Part shown: positions 11,204-22,678 of the stretch, in pieces | Numbering within the stretch: the first letter of the stretch is position 1 | How the letters are laid out: each line of letters starts with the position of its first letter | From: Tetrastigma voinierianum | Taxonomy: Eukaryota > Streptophyta > Magnoliopsida > Vitales > Vitaceae | Direction: 5' to 3' | DNA length: 64,000 nt | NCBI GenBank assembly: GCA_016808115.1 | Contig: JAEQBH010005382.1 | Coordinates: 186,001 to 250,000, forward strand | The notes under the pieces: generated by a model | Database searches by the model: none | The model's input: the letters and a program-made list of their open reading frames with translations, nothing else | Told to the model about the DNA's origin: nothing | Position numbers and translations under genes: made by a program

Positions 11204-12950
11204 ATGTTTTTTTAAATTATTTTATATTATCAAAAATAAAGAAAATAAGGAAAACATAAAGATCACATTAGATTTTCAATTTCTTTTGTTCTAGAAAACA
11301 CAAAAAACGTTAAATTTAGAAAATAATAATAATTTTCAAGAATACCAAAATTGTGTTTTCTATGTTTTAATAGACATAAACCAAGCAAGTCCTTGGTTTT
11401 TAGGTGTTCTCCAGTAGAAAACACAAGGAACAACCTTTAGCACTTCTTTGAAAACAAGCATTTTCGGGGCCGTCGAACATTACCAAACACTTTTTCTATA
11501 GCTTTTTTGTTTTTGAGAACACAAAAAACTATTCTCAAAAACAGCAACCAAACATTTCCTATGTTTTTTTATATTTATTCACTTTCAAAATTTGAGGCTA
11601 TGAATATATTTGGTTTTTTTTTTAAACCGTTTTTGAAAACACATATAACACCATTTTAGTGTTCTCTAAAAATTGTTTTTATTATCTAAATTTATTATTT
11701 TCGATGTTCTTCATATTTTCTAGAACAAAATAAATTGAAACCAATCTATTTTTTATGTTTTCTTTGTTCTTTCTATTTTGTAAGATATTAAAATAATAAT
11801 AATCAATAGTTTTAAGAAGAAGAATAAAACTTTTTGAAGATTCATGCAACTGTCGTACAAAAGTCACTTTCATTAATTGTAAAATCATCACCTATCTTTT
11901 CCCAAAAATTTAGCCTGTATAAAGTTGTGGTATATTACAGTCAAGTTCCTTTTTATGCATGATATGAATAAGTAAGTAGTCTTCAGTTTAAAAATCTTTC
12001 AGACTTAAAATTAAGTTGTTTTCACTTACCAAAAAATTGAGGCTATGTTTAGTTCTAGAAAATTAAGAAAAATACGGGTGAAAGAGAATAAAAAAATTAA
12101 ATAGATCAAATTTAATAATTTCTTTAAATTAATTTTATTTATTCTCACTTATTGTATAAATAAATAGTTTTAGAATACATGAATTTCTAACAAAATTATA
12201 ATTATAATAATTTTCTTTCATTTTTATATAATTAAATCAAATGTGAAAAAAAATATTTTTCTTAATACTTTTCAAAACTAAAGTAGCCTAAGTTTATAAA
12301 ATTCTTTTACAAATATAGCATCTTGATACCAATTTATCCAAAAATAAAATTATAAGGCTATGTTTGATTCCTATAAAATAATAGTGAATGAAAAAAAATA
12401 TTATAGAAAATTACTTTCCTAATTAGTTTGGATAATATAAAAAATAAGATGAAAGAAAGTATAAAGAAAAATATTAAAGGTATGTTTAGTTCACAAAAAA
12501 TGTCAAGAAAACAAAAAAAAAATATTGTGAAAAAAATCATTTTCCTACATCTAGATGATCTAGATGATATGGAAATGTGAGGTGGAAAATGAAAAAAAAA
12601 TGATAATAAAGGAAAATACTGTAATATTTTGCCTACTATTTTTCTTAAAATAATTAATAAGGAAAATAAGAGAGAAACAAAAAAGAAAAAGTTACACAAA
12701 GTTTATATTTTTTCTATTTCATATATATATATATATATACACACACAAATTTTCACATTATATCTGTATAATGTTTAGTTTTAATGAAAGATCTTCTCTT
12801 ATTTAGTTATCCATAACAAATTTAAAGAGAAAAAAAAATCTATTTTGTATTTATCTCTTTTCATGACTTTAAATGTTATATATATATATATATATATGAC
12901 AAAATAGAACCAAAATATTTTTATGGTAAAAAAAAAATGTTTAAGCAACC
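11191..12950. repeat. Cluster of MITE-like sequences
   Basis: Several AT-rich segments begin with variants of GGCTATGTTTAGTTC or GGTATGTTTGGTTC (near 11,191, 12,049, 12,357 and 12,479). One at about 12,049-12,292 ends with CAAAACTAAAGTAGCCT, an imperfect inverted copy of its start. There is no coding capacity. The pattern fits small non-autonomous DNA transposons inserted in or beside each other. Exact ends and target duplications could not be settled by eye. Confidence 0.4.
11813..12055. repeat. Direct repeat, copy 2
   Basis: Second copy of the 10,954-11,203 segment, 859 bp downstream in the same orientation. Differences include CTGAAGTC versus CAAAAGTC and GTAATGTC versus GTAAAATC. Both copies end at a GTTTGGTT/GTTTAGTT motif where MITE-like sequence begins, so the duplication and the insertions may be linked. 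Confidence 0.85.
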
Positions 12951-13719
12951 ACAAAATGCCCCGAACAAAACATAATTAGTGGCTTGGGCTTCAATTGGCA
13001 TGGCTTCTTTTTTTCTACTTTTGTTCTAACTACAAGTACAAGCATGCATGAGTCATGAGTCACCTTTTGATAGCTTGATGTATGGAATTATAAAGAGCTT
13101 TTGATGTGAATCTAACATATTTCTATTATTTTATTTTAATAAAGCCTTCATAAATTAAACTTTTGTAATATAGTTATAGTAGCCATTTTTTGTGTGTGTG
13201 TGTTTTTTTTTTTTACATTAATTCACTTTTCATATTATATTATAGCACTCTATTCTATATTTGATTTTAGTTCTTTTGTATGTCCATCCCACCTTTTATC
13301 ATTTGAACTAGACTGGAAAGACTATGTGGTTTTATTATTGAGAACCATGATAATTAATTTGATTCATGATCATGTAAATATAATTAATTATAACTTATAA
13401 TTTGATTAAAATTAGTACTATATGCAACCGTTCTTTTAACAAAGCATTACTAACCTTTATTTATATTTCAATATAATCTTGACAAAGGACTTGTAATAGA
13501 TTTATATAAGCTAGTTAAAAGGGAAGAAACTAATGATCCTTATATTTGTGAATTTTATTAATTCTTCTCATGGTTTTGTTAGAAAGAGTAACCCATATTT
13601 TGTACAAATAATATTAACCGTTTCAAATATTTATATGCATGTTTTACAATAAAAAATTATTTTAGCATAGATAGACAAAGGTATTTTTGTCAAAATGATG
13701 CCAAAATATACGAAGAGTT

Positions 13720-13849
13720 TTTTTTATATATTTTAGTTTTAAGATAGTAAACCATACTTACAAAGCTTGAACCTAAGACCCCCTTTTATGCCCTATGCCT
13801 ATTTGAAACGGTGAGTGTTTTGTCACTTAAGCTAGACATAATAAGTAAC
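13720..13849 (-). mobile_element. tRNA-derived SINE with target-site duplication
   Basis: A 130-bp insertion between 16-bp direct repeats AAATATACGAAGAGTT (13,704-13,719) and AAATATATGAAGAGTT (13,850-13,865). The T run at the left end marks a minus-strand tail. On the minus strand TAGCTTAAGTG fits the A box and GGTTCAAGC the B box. Length and organisation match the copy at 7193-7321, suggesting the same or a related family, although the sequences have diverged. Confidence 0.8.
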
Positions 13850-13865
13850 AAATATATGAAGAGTT

Positions 13866-16809
13866 AAATTTTAAAAGTGGATTTTATTTTAATTAAATAA
13901 CCTTTTATATAATGGCTAATTTTTTTTAATGTGTTTATTTATTGAAAATTATATATGATGATTGGACTCTTCATGATGTTGATATAGTAAATTGTATTAT
14001 GATTTGATTAAATTAATACTAAAAGCAATTTCTTTAATAATGCATTATAATCCACGTATTCAAAGAAATCAAGAGCCTCGTTAATTTGGTTCCTTGTCAT
14101 ACAGCTCACTCCCACAATTCGGAAATCTTTGTGATTCAAGTGATAGTCTAAGATGAATAAGGCAACATGCCAATTGTTCAACCTAAAATGTGGAGCACTA
14201 CACAACAATGTCTTGTAACTCTTTTTCAAATTTATTTTCCCTAAAATTTTCGAAATGGTTCATATAATTATACTATGAGCAGTCCTTTTCTCTTGAATGT
14301 TCTTTGTTACATATGCAACAAAGTACTCCACCTGTCTCTTTTTGGATGGTTTTATACGTTGGTAATCACAAGTAACAAAATTATCACTTTGGATATTGAT
14401 TAGGATGCATTCTCACTCATTAATTAATTTTAATTAGAATGCTACATAAGTGGTTCGTATAGAATATTGGTTCATAATACAAAAATGAGATTTTACTTGT
14501 TATACCTGAAAGACTTATCATCTTAAGGATTCTTGATTCCAAGATCTAGGCCTTTGAGTTGAATTTCTCTTTTTTCTTTCTTCGTAGTAGGACTCTTCAC
14601 TATAGAGGGATGAAATCCTTTCATATGTCCTTTGAAGATTATGGAGGTAGGTGACATCTTCACATGTCCTTTGCGAATTATGAAGGCAAGTGGCGTTTCG
14701 CATTATTAGTCATCACTTGGTTGGCTAATGAACTCCCATTGCCTTTTAGTATGACGTGTAGTGGGTAAATGATGGATGTCAGATTATTTCAATCTAGTCA
14801 TCAGTCATGATGACATTGGATGACCCCTTGTTACTACCAGAACTGGCCCGTTGTCTCTTGTCATGTCTAGTTTGAGAGACGTTACAGTACCCACTTCAAT
14901 CTCTAGTAGAAAAATGATATGTATTAATGAAAGCAACCTGTGTAGTATTCAAAATTTATTTCAACTAGATGAAGAATAAAAAATCTGAACTCAATGGAAT
15001 TTCTCTTCCTTGAACAACTTGCAATATGAGGCAACTTCCTAAGATTGCTAAGTGTCATACATGTCATGGGAGTTGGGCTATGATGACAACTTTGAATCTC
15101 CCAAGACATTAGCAAGAGTCTTTGTGAGTTTTGATTGAAGAGGAATGAGTGATGAAAGAGAAGAATCGGAAAAAATGAGTGAGATTTGGGGATTTGAAGT
15201 TCATGTCTTTGTGGGAAAAAAAAAAGGAAAGAAAAAGAGATGGAGAGCGAGAAATGAAGAACGTTAGTTTTAAAAAAAATATAGAAAAGCCTTAGAATTG
15301 CAAAGAGGGTTAGTAAAACTTGATATCGTAAACCAAGAAAAATGATACTATAAGTAAAACTTGAACTAATAAGAAAAACATGCTTCAATTTATTTATTTA
15401 TTTTTTGATAAGTAAAACATGGTTCACTTTATGAGGGTTTGTAACACTTAATAAGCTCATATCATTCAACTAGGAGAAAAATAAGTCATATCAAATGATA
15501 GAAATGAATCCTAAAGTGTAAATCAAGACAAAAGGAGCTTACTAAAAGAATTTTTGTTGGTTCTTATTAAAAATTCCCAGATAAAAGAAGATTAAAATTT
15601 AAGATTCCTTTATCAATACTTGTTCTTAAATTTCTTTCATCCATAAACTATTTTAATAAATTGCAGGGGGAAAAGACTTTCTTCAAAGGAAAAAAAATCA
15701 ATTTTCTCATGCAAAGTACATTCTCTAAAAATTCATTTGATAATTATTTTAGAAAGTATTTTTACATCCAAAATATTTTTGAGAAAAATAGATACTTGAT
15801 AAAAGTCAAGAAACATTATCTAAAAATATGAGAAATAACTTATATTTCAACCATTTATAATGCTTTGTGAAGAAATACTTCATAAAGAAATTTTTCTTAG
15901 AAGCACTTTCATTTTTTTTTCACATTTATTCATTTTACATATTATATTATACTACTCCGTTTCATTCTCGCATACACCTATCCTACTTCTTTACCATTTG
16001 AGCTAGACTTCAAGTGGTTAGATACTCGTAGTACATAAGCTACTCAGCACTGCGTTTGGTCCAGACTAGGGCCAGCCCAGCAACATGAACCCAATAATTT
16101 AGAGGCCTTATGGCCCAAATCTGGAATGTACATAGACAAGTTTTGTTTGGGGCCCAAATTGATTAAATACGAACAGGAATGAAGTGAAGGCAAATGGATA
16201 GACGCATGTTATCAGTTATCACCTCCTGGGGGAAAGCAGGATTGTAGTAATAAAGGACCTTCTAAAAAATATTCTCCTCAAAAAGTGTCACCCACAAATC
16301 ACAATGGTGGTATGGCAGTATGGACGGGAGATAGGATCATATCCTAAGTAATTTTATTTTATAGTCCAACATGGAGAATAAGTAGCACAGCATAATTCAT
16401 TCAAAAAAAAGAAGACAATAGCATTAGCTGCCCGTTCATGACAAGTACTAGCTAAAAAGTAGAAACAGTGATACAGACCCAAACAATAGCTTACAAAGCC
16501 CAAACACTCATAAAAAAAAAAAAAAAGAGTATATGTAAACCATCACTGTACTATTACAGTATTGTCATTGGAAAATTTGGAGGAAATGTCCTCTTGGGTT
16601 TCTAGGATCTCATTATAAGCCTATAATTTGTCTACACATGCATCAGAGAAATCCTATCCTGAATGAGACTCCTGTGCTGCCTCATGCCTGTAAACAAAGA
16701 GGGACAGAAAGACAAGATAGAACAGGATCAATTTATTTTCATCATACTTGATCGATCTCTCCAAGAATTTAAACTAGCAGGGTTTTTCATATATATATCT
16801 ATATTATAT
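13866..16809. other. Non-coding region with 3' flank of the ARF gene
   Basis: No gene was firmly identified. The last several hundred bases (about 16,300-16,809) probably include the 3' UTR of the minus-strand ARF gene. A possible remnant of a first exon near 15,100 is listed separately. Confidence 0.4.
14924..15388 (-). CDS. Unrecognised 154-codon open frame
   Basis: One of the longest single open frames outside the retrotransposons. Its first half is phenylalanine/serine-rich and AT-driven. From the internal Met at about 15,105 the frame reads MSWEIQSCHHSPTPM and is basic and Ser-rich, with a CT/CA-rich leader before it, so it could be an organelle-targeted first exon. No family was recognised, no convincing downstream exon was seen, and it may be chance. 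Confidence 0.15.
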   Translation of the reverse strand: MKHVFLISSSFTYSIIFLGLRYQVLLTLFAILRLFYIFFKTNVLHFSLSISFSFLFFFPQRHELQIPKSHSFFPILLFHHSFLFNQNSQRLLLMSWEIQSCHHSPTPMTCMTLSNLRKLPHIASCSRKRNSIEFRFFILHLVEINFEYYTGCFH

Positions 16810-19444
16810 TCAAGTACTTGCCTTGCTAGCAATGTTGTTGGAAAGCCAGTCCAAACCCTCATAGAGACCTTCTCCTGTGGTTGCACATGTGCTCTGGATG
16901 TACCTGGTAACGGACAACAAAACAAAATCAGGGTCAGTTCAAACCACTATTCTTTGTGGGCAAGCACTTTTTTGCTCGATCTATTCTTCCACAAGTATGA
17001 TCAAACTTCAAGAAACAATTTGATTCAAAGATTCAGTAATCGAGTCCAATGTTGTCCAACTTGTATAAGGTCAACAAAGATCATGAATTTTTTGCCTAAG
17101 AAAAATCAGAAGGGAAACATGTTCCAAGAGGAGGAAAAAAATGATTTCAGTAAGAATTTGGTCACAACTCAGACAACCAGTTCAGCATATCCCCTGGTAT
17201 TTCTTGAACTCATGGTTTTATAGCTGTAAAATAACAAAAATGGAATTTTACCAGTGGCGTTGGCGAAGAGAATGGAGACCAAGCTTGTCTGTTATTTCTG
17301 CAGCATTCATTGCATTAGGGAGATCTTGTTTGTTAGCAAATACAAGCAACACAGCATCCCTCAGTTCATCCTGAAAACAGATTCAAGCAAAACATTTCAA
17401 TCCTAATAGCAATAACTCAAGTGACTGATGTCCCCGATCCTACTTAACCATCATGAAATATGAGGATATGATACAGCTGGACAAAGTAGTATCTCCTCAA
17501 AGGCCATGTAACATAATAAAGAGAATCTGAAATCACCAATAAACAGAAGTAACCAGTATCTCCAATTCCTGAACTGTTTAAATGGTTTGTGTTGAGATGT
17601 GATAAACTATGTCCAGGTTCCAATTAGTAAGTCAACTTTATAAAATTTTCTTTACAGGAGATTTACGAGTCATCTGTCTCGGGCCCACTTTGTGCCAAAG
17701 TACAAAAAGTAACATAGTTGGGCTCTCATCTCCCTCACTCAGAAAGGGAAGGAAAAATGAAAATACAGGGGATTTCCTGAAACTGAAACTAGGGACTAGC
17801 AATCCTCATAGCATAGATCAAATAGAGCCCTTCTTGACTAATTATTCACAATAAACATTAATGTGTGGAGGGAAGCAATATATCCATATATTCTAGAAGC
17901 GAGATTCAGGCATGCAAAAACAAAATATGGACGGTAAGAAAACAACCAAGAAGCAGAAAGCATCATCAATCTCAATTCAATAGAAAGGGAATATGATGTC
18001 ATGTCAGGAGATTTAGGCTCATAGCATAAACATAATGGTGAAAAATATGAGGCATGCATAAGGGAAATTTACCTCATTCAACATCCTATGCAACTCATCC
18101 CTTGCCTCAACAACTCGATCCCTATCATTGCTATCCACAACAAAAATAAGACCCTGTGTGTTCTGGAAGTAGTGTCGCCACAGGGGACGAATCTACAAAG
18201 AGAAACCACATCCTTATCAAAAAAAATATATAAACAAAGAGAGAAACACAGTCACTCTTATAAGAACACAAAGCTTCAGCTAAGCAAAAAGGAAGAATAC
18301 ACCATGCATACAAAACGACCAAAAGGCCAAAAAAAGGCATCAATACACAAAAAACAGCAACCACACTCAACAAAGAGCCTAACCAGTCCACAAATTCAAA
18401 CATTTGTAGAATGTTATAACACATTAGACTAAGAAAACAACTTCAGATATTCAGTGGGTTATTCCCTAGTAACAAAATATATGAAGTCCTAGAGAAAGTG
18501 GTAATCTTACTCACTTTGATTGATAATCTGTTAAACACTTGCTTACATGCTATACATCCAACACTACTTTGGGTATATAAATGTTCTTACCACTTGTTCA
18601 ACAACATTTTGGACATATAACAGTGTTTACTTCTCAAACAGGCCAGTATCACTCATTTGTTCATCTCAATTCGAAAAAATATGTCAATTGCTCCATTGTT
18701 TTTTTTCCCAATTACAAGCAGCTAGAAGAGATGCTTTCAATGATCATACACTGGATTGTATCCTTTGAGTTAACTACCATGACAGCTCTCCGTCTCTTCC
18801 ATATGAGGATGTAAACAAAAAATAATGTATGTCCCATAATGCATATCAATCAACAAAAACACATTGAAAATCCAGTTCCTACTAAATCACAATAAAATTC
18901 TGGTAATCTCTGAAATTATAACTAAATTTATCATCCAGCAAAAAGCAAACCCAAGATTGTCCCATGTGAATCAATAAGTCCCAAATTGTTCTAAAGAAAA
19001 TTTATAACAAGAGAATTCTTCTTACAATGTGCAACAAATGCCAAATTCAAACTTAAAATTTCAGTTATTTTCTCTTAGATATAGTAAAGCTCTTACAAAT
19101 TATTGCCCCTGTTTTCATAAGATTTCCAAATTATGACTACAAATAATTGCTTAAGTTGTCCAATTTTTTACCATATCTATCTATGTTAAAGCTAGAATCC
19201 ATGAATCACAGAAACAAAAATGATGTTGGAATATCAAATATGCGGTCCTCAAGATAAGCAGCCAACATGCATCAATTTAAAGGATATGAAAACAAAAGAA
19301 ATGACACGTGTTCCTTGTCCTTATCTACTCAATATCCTAAAAATAGTAAAGCTAATGTTCTTATATTCACTGTCTCTAATATCAAATCTCAAAAAAAAAA
19401 AAAAAACCCAAACCCACTTGTTAGTGACAAATACCTGGTTGCAG

Positions 19445-19477
<33 letters not shown>

Positions 19478-20735
19478 GATAGATACAATTGTATTAAAAC
19501 GAAAAAGGCCCCAAGGTATACATGAGTATACAACTAGTAAAACCAAAACTACAAAGAGTGTCCAAAGAGCCAGTAAAACAAAACAAACTACCTAAGCCGC
19601 TTATGGAATATTGAAATATTCTAGCTTAAAGGCACCAACATCGAACAAGAAGCAAATCTAAGAAGAGAAGTTGAAAATAAAAGCATGATTTCAATCTGGA
19701 TTTAGAAAAAGCTTCATCCTCAAACACAACCCTCGCTTTCCCAATGGCTCAAAGCGTGAACTACGCAGGTGGGCCCCGCTCTCCATAATCCCAAGGTCCT
19801 TTTTTCCGCATGGGAATGTGAAGCCAACCCTGCAGTCAGTCTTTCACCAGAAAAGGACAAACCCACCCCACTGTGATAAATTTGCAGCCATATGCACCAC
19901 ACCTAGGGGCAATGGATAAACAGTGTTCTAGTGATTCTTCATCCTCTCCACAAACACACCCGTCGGCCGCCCGAGAAATTAGAACAAGAACCCACGATCC
20001 CACGTCTCTTTTCATCCACTTGCATGTTCTTTTCAATTTAGTAATAGGTAACCTCAGGCAATTGGTGAAAGCAAGACATCTGCTGTCATATAATGCAACA
20101 ATCAGAGAGGCTCCTTTTTGTTGTGGGTGAATATAATTTGATGGATGGTTCTTTGCCGAGGGCTTTGGTACTCACTGGAAGAGATTAACCATAGAATATT
20201 TAAGAATTAGGAGTATATATATCTAAACTTAAAGATATTGTTCTCAGAATCCTATTGTGGAGAACCTATTATTCCTTTTCTATAGTATGATTCTTTGTTC
20301 GGAAGTTGTAGGTTTGTGCTTGTTATACTTTAAGCCTTTTATACCTTAGTGATAGATAGCCCAGATACCAGCCTTTGGCATCTTTTTCAAATGCAAAATT
20401 TTACCTGGTTCAACAATAAAAGAACAGGGAAAAAGATACTAAAGGTTACTGAAAGACCACCATTAATACCAGGGTATCTATAGATCACCACAAATAAACC
20501 AAAGGGAAATTAACTCAATAGCAGTATCTACCAATAAAATTTTTATAACAAGCTAGAAATGAATTAATATCAGGAATTGGGACTCACCAATAGTAGGAAT
20601 GGTAGTGACGATTTCTCCAAGCTTGAGCTTATATAAGATGGTGGTTTTACCAGCAGCATCGAGACCTACCATCAAAATTCGCATCTCTTTCTTGGCAAAA
20701 AGCCTGCTGAAAAGCTTTGTAAATGTCAGCCCCAT
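16810..20735 (-). pseudogene. ARF1: ARF1-type ADP-ribosylation factor gene lacking one coding exon
   Basis: Four coding exons: 20,588-20,735 (ATG; residues 1-49 plus 1 base), 18,073-18,192 (IRPLWRHYFQ to RMLNE, 40 codons), 17,252-17,370 (DELRD to LRQRH plus 2 bases) and 16,810-16,903 (YIQSTC to NIASKAST, TGA stop). All boundaries visible are GT-AG. ARF1 is a myristoylated Golgi GTPase that recruits COPI and other coats. Visible motifs are Gly2, the P-loop GLDAAGKT (24-31), switch I Thr48, NKQD (126-129 in full ARF1 numbering) and TCAT. Family knowledge predicts a 71-bp exon for residues FNVETVEYKN to VGGQDK between exons 1 and 3. I read 18,193-20,587 on the minus strand and could not find it. 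Joining exon 1 directly to exon 3 breaks the frame. So this is a broken gene, or the exon was lost in assembly. A LINE fragment lies in the interval. Confidence 0.85.
19451..20130 (-). mobile_element. 5'-truncated LINE (L1-type) in the ARF1 intron
   Basis: A run of about 27 T at 19,451-19,477 is the poly-A tail of a minus-strand non-LTR retrotransposon. Reading away from it on the minus strand, the frame at 20,036-19,836 contains CVCGEDEESLEHCL, matching the zinc-binding zf-RVT segment found C-terminal to plant LINE reverse transcriptases, and ends near the tail with LGAFFVLIQLYLSKKK, typical of conceptual plant LINE ends. The 5' boundary near 20,130 is approximate and no clear target duplication was found. 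It sits exactly where the missing ARF1 exon is expected. Confidence 0.55.
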
Positions 20736-21560
20736 CTCTTTTCTGCTCTTACCTCGCTATGGATCACTCGGAGCACTGCAACCAAAGAAACATCATCAAG
20801 GAGTGAAAAAGCATACAAAACCATATACCCGGTCAACAGTAACACACGAAGAAGATAATGAAAGAGCGTATGACAATAAAACCCGGGGATTTGCATTACC
20901 TTGAGCCAATTTAAAATCAGACAAAGAGGTAAACCTAATAAGAAATTAATATTTTAAATATATACTTATAATATATGATAAAACTCATGCGCGGACAACA
21001 GGAACCCTTGAATCATCTAAGCATCATTCACACATGTCTGAGTAGCATAAATACGAATTCAAATTAGGTTATAAGAATTTTACATGAAAATCTTGAATTC
21101 AACAACAATAAATGAATTCAAATTATGTTTCAATAAATGATTGTCTGAAACTAAATGATAAAAACAATAATAGTAAAACACAAAAATCGTAGCAAAATTT
21201 TGAAAACGCTGATCTGAAACGCAACAAATGAAGATCAAAGTCGAAGCAGAACGGCTGAAAAACAGCCAATCTCCTAAAAATAAAACAGAAATGAAAACTA
21301 AAACAACGAATCTAATCGAATTCAACCGATCTGCATGGCGAGATCATCGGATCTAGCACTCGAGATCGAAAATTATCAGAATTGAAGTCGAATGAATCAA
21401 CAGAAGAAGGGAGGAGAAAAAACAAATCACCTGTCGAAAGCTTCAGAGAAGGATCCAATGGACGGAGCAACAACGCGAACAAGCGAGAGAAAGAGCCCCC
21501 GGCTGCGACTTGCGAGTAACGTTAATTTCTCGTTATTTATTCGATTGACTGAAGAATTGA
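20736..21560 (-). other. ARF1 5' UTR with intron
   Basis: Upstream of the ARF1 start codon a splice acceptor (TTGCAG, ending at 20,776) leaves 40 bp of UTR joined to the coding exon (20,736-20,775). A donor CAG|GTGATT at 21,431/21,430 marks the end of an upstream UTR exon that extends to roughly 21,560. A leader intron is common in plant ARF1 genes. The transcription start is not precisely placed. Confidence 0.5.
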
Positions 21561-22670
21561 GACACCACCACCACCACGGCATCTCGAAATGAAAGGTCTA
21601 AAATACCCCTGTAAAACGAAAGCCCCACGACTTAACCACGCTTACAGCCTTACAGCACCTTCTTCTTTCTTTTTTTTTTTTCCTTTCATAATCTTTTTTT
21701 TTTTTTTTTAAATAAAAAGGAACTTCATCATAAAAACAGTATGCTAACAAGACTGGAAGCAAGGTTAAAAAAATGACATTAAGAAACACAAATAGTTTCT
21801 CTGCCAGCGCATGAGCCTCCTTGCTTGCTTTGTCTCAGACAAAAACAAATAGAGTAAAATGAAAACTCATTGGCAAGTGAAGAACTTAGTCAGCGATACC
21901 AAAAATCCTCGTGGAATCATTGTGTTTCAAATAGTCTTCATAACAAGTTCAAATACAACTCAGGAGAAACCCATTGTAGAACCCAACTTGTGTTTTTACG
22001 CAATCACAAATATTTTCAGGCTTCTTTTCAACAATAAAGTAAGACCATGGATTTTAGTTGCAAACACCCAAAACAATAACATATGACACAATCCCTTTAA
22101 CACACAGCCTATAACACCTCGACCCCAAAGATTGTCGCATCACACCATACCAAAACTGTCATTTGGTTTCTCCAACCAGTACTTGAGTAATCTTGGAGTT
22201 TATGAGCAAGAACACCTCAGAACTTTAAAGGAAGGATACCTTGAGAAACAGTATGTACCTGTCTGGATGAGATTTAGAATATCATCCTATGAATTTTTGT
22301 CCCGCTACCCCTAAATACTCCAGAAGAAACGATGCTGGATGACAGAAGCAGGATAAAGGAGGAGATGAGCAAGACATGAAGAAACAACCCAGTTTTTCCC
22401 AAAAAGCCAAGCATGCAGATGCTCCCACACGCCATGTCATGCTCTGTACAGATTCTGCACTCACAAAGGGATCTTGTTGCTGAAACCAAACTCTTCATAA
22501 AAGGCAGCTGAAGTTTAAGGGTGGTGCCAACGCCCTGATGCTGTTCCGGCAGGAACACTGTAACCTCAGCTTTTATCCGTTATTCCGCCATCTTGAATCG
22601 CGAAATGCATCATTGGCGAAAGAGATAAAGATTCGTAACTGAGGCGGTCACATTGATATCCTGACTTCAC

Positions 22671-22678
22671 CGCATAAG
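22671..22678. repeat. hAT target-site duplication, left copy
   Basis: CGCATAAG, identical to 26,956-26,963; an 8-bp duplication is diagnostic of hAT insertion. Confidence 0.9.

Noticed and set aside
22274..22558. Possible RING-variant (RINGv) protein from the ECRICTEHD motif
   Set aside because: The context (VKSGYQ before, LINE tail after, hAT-split frame) fits the zf-RVT zinc finger of a LINE better; the rest of a RINGv domain is missing.
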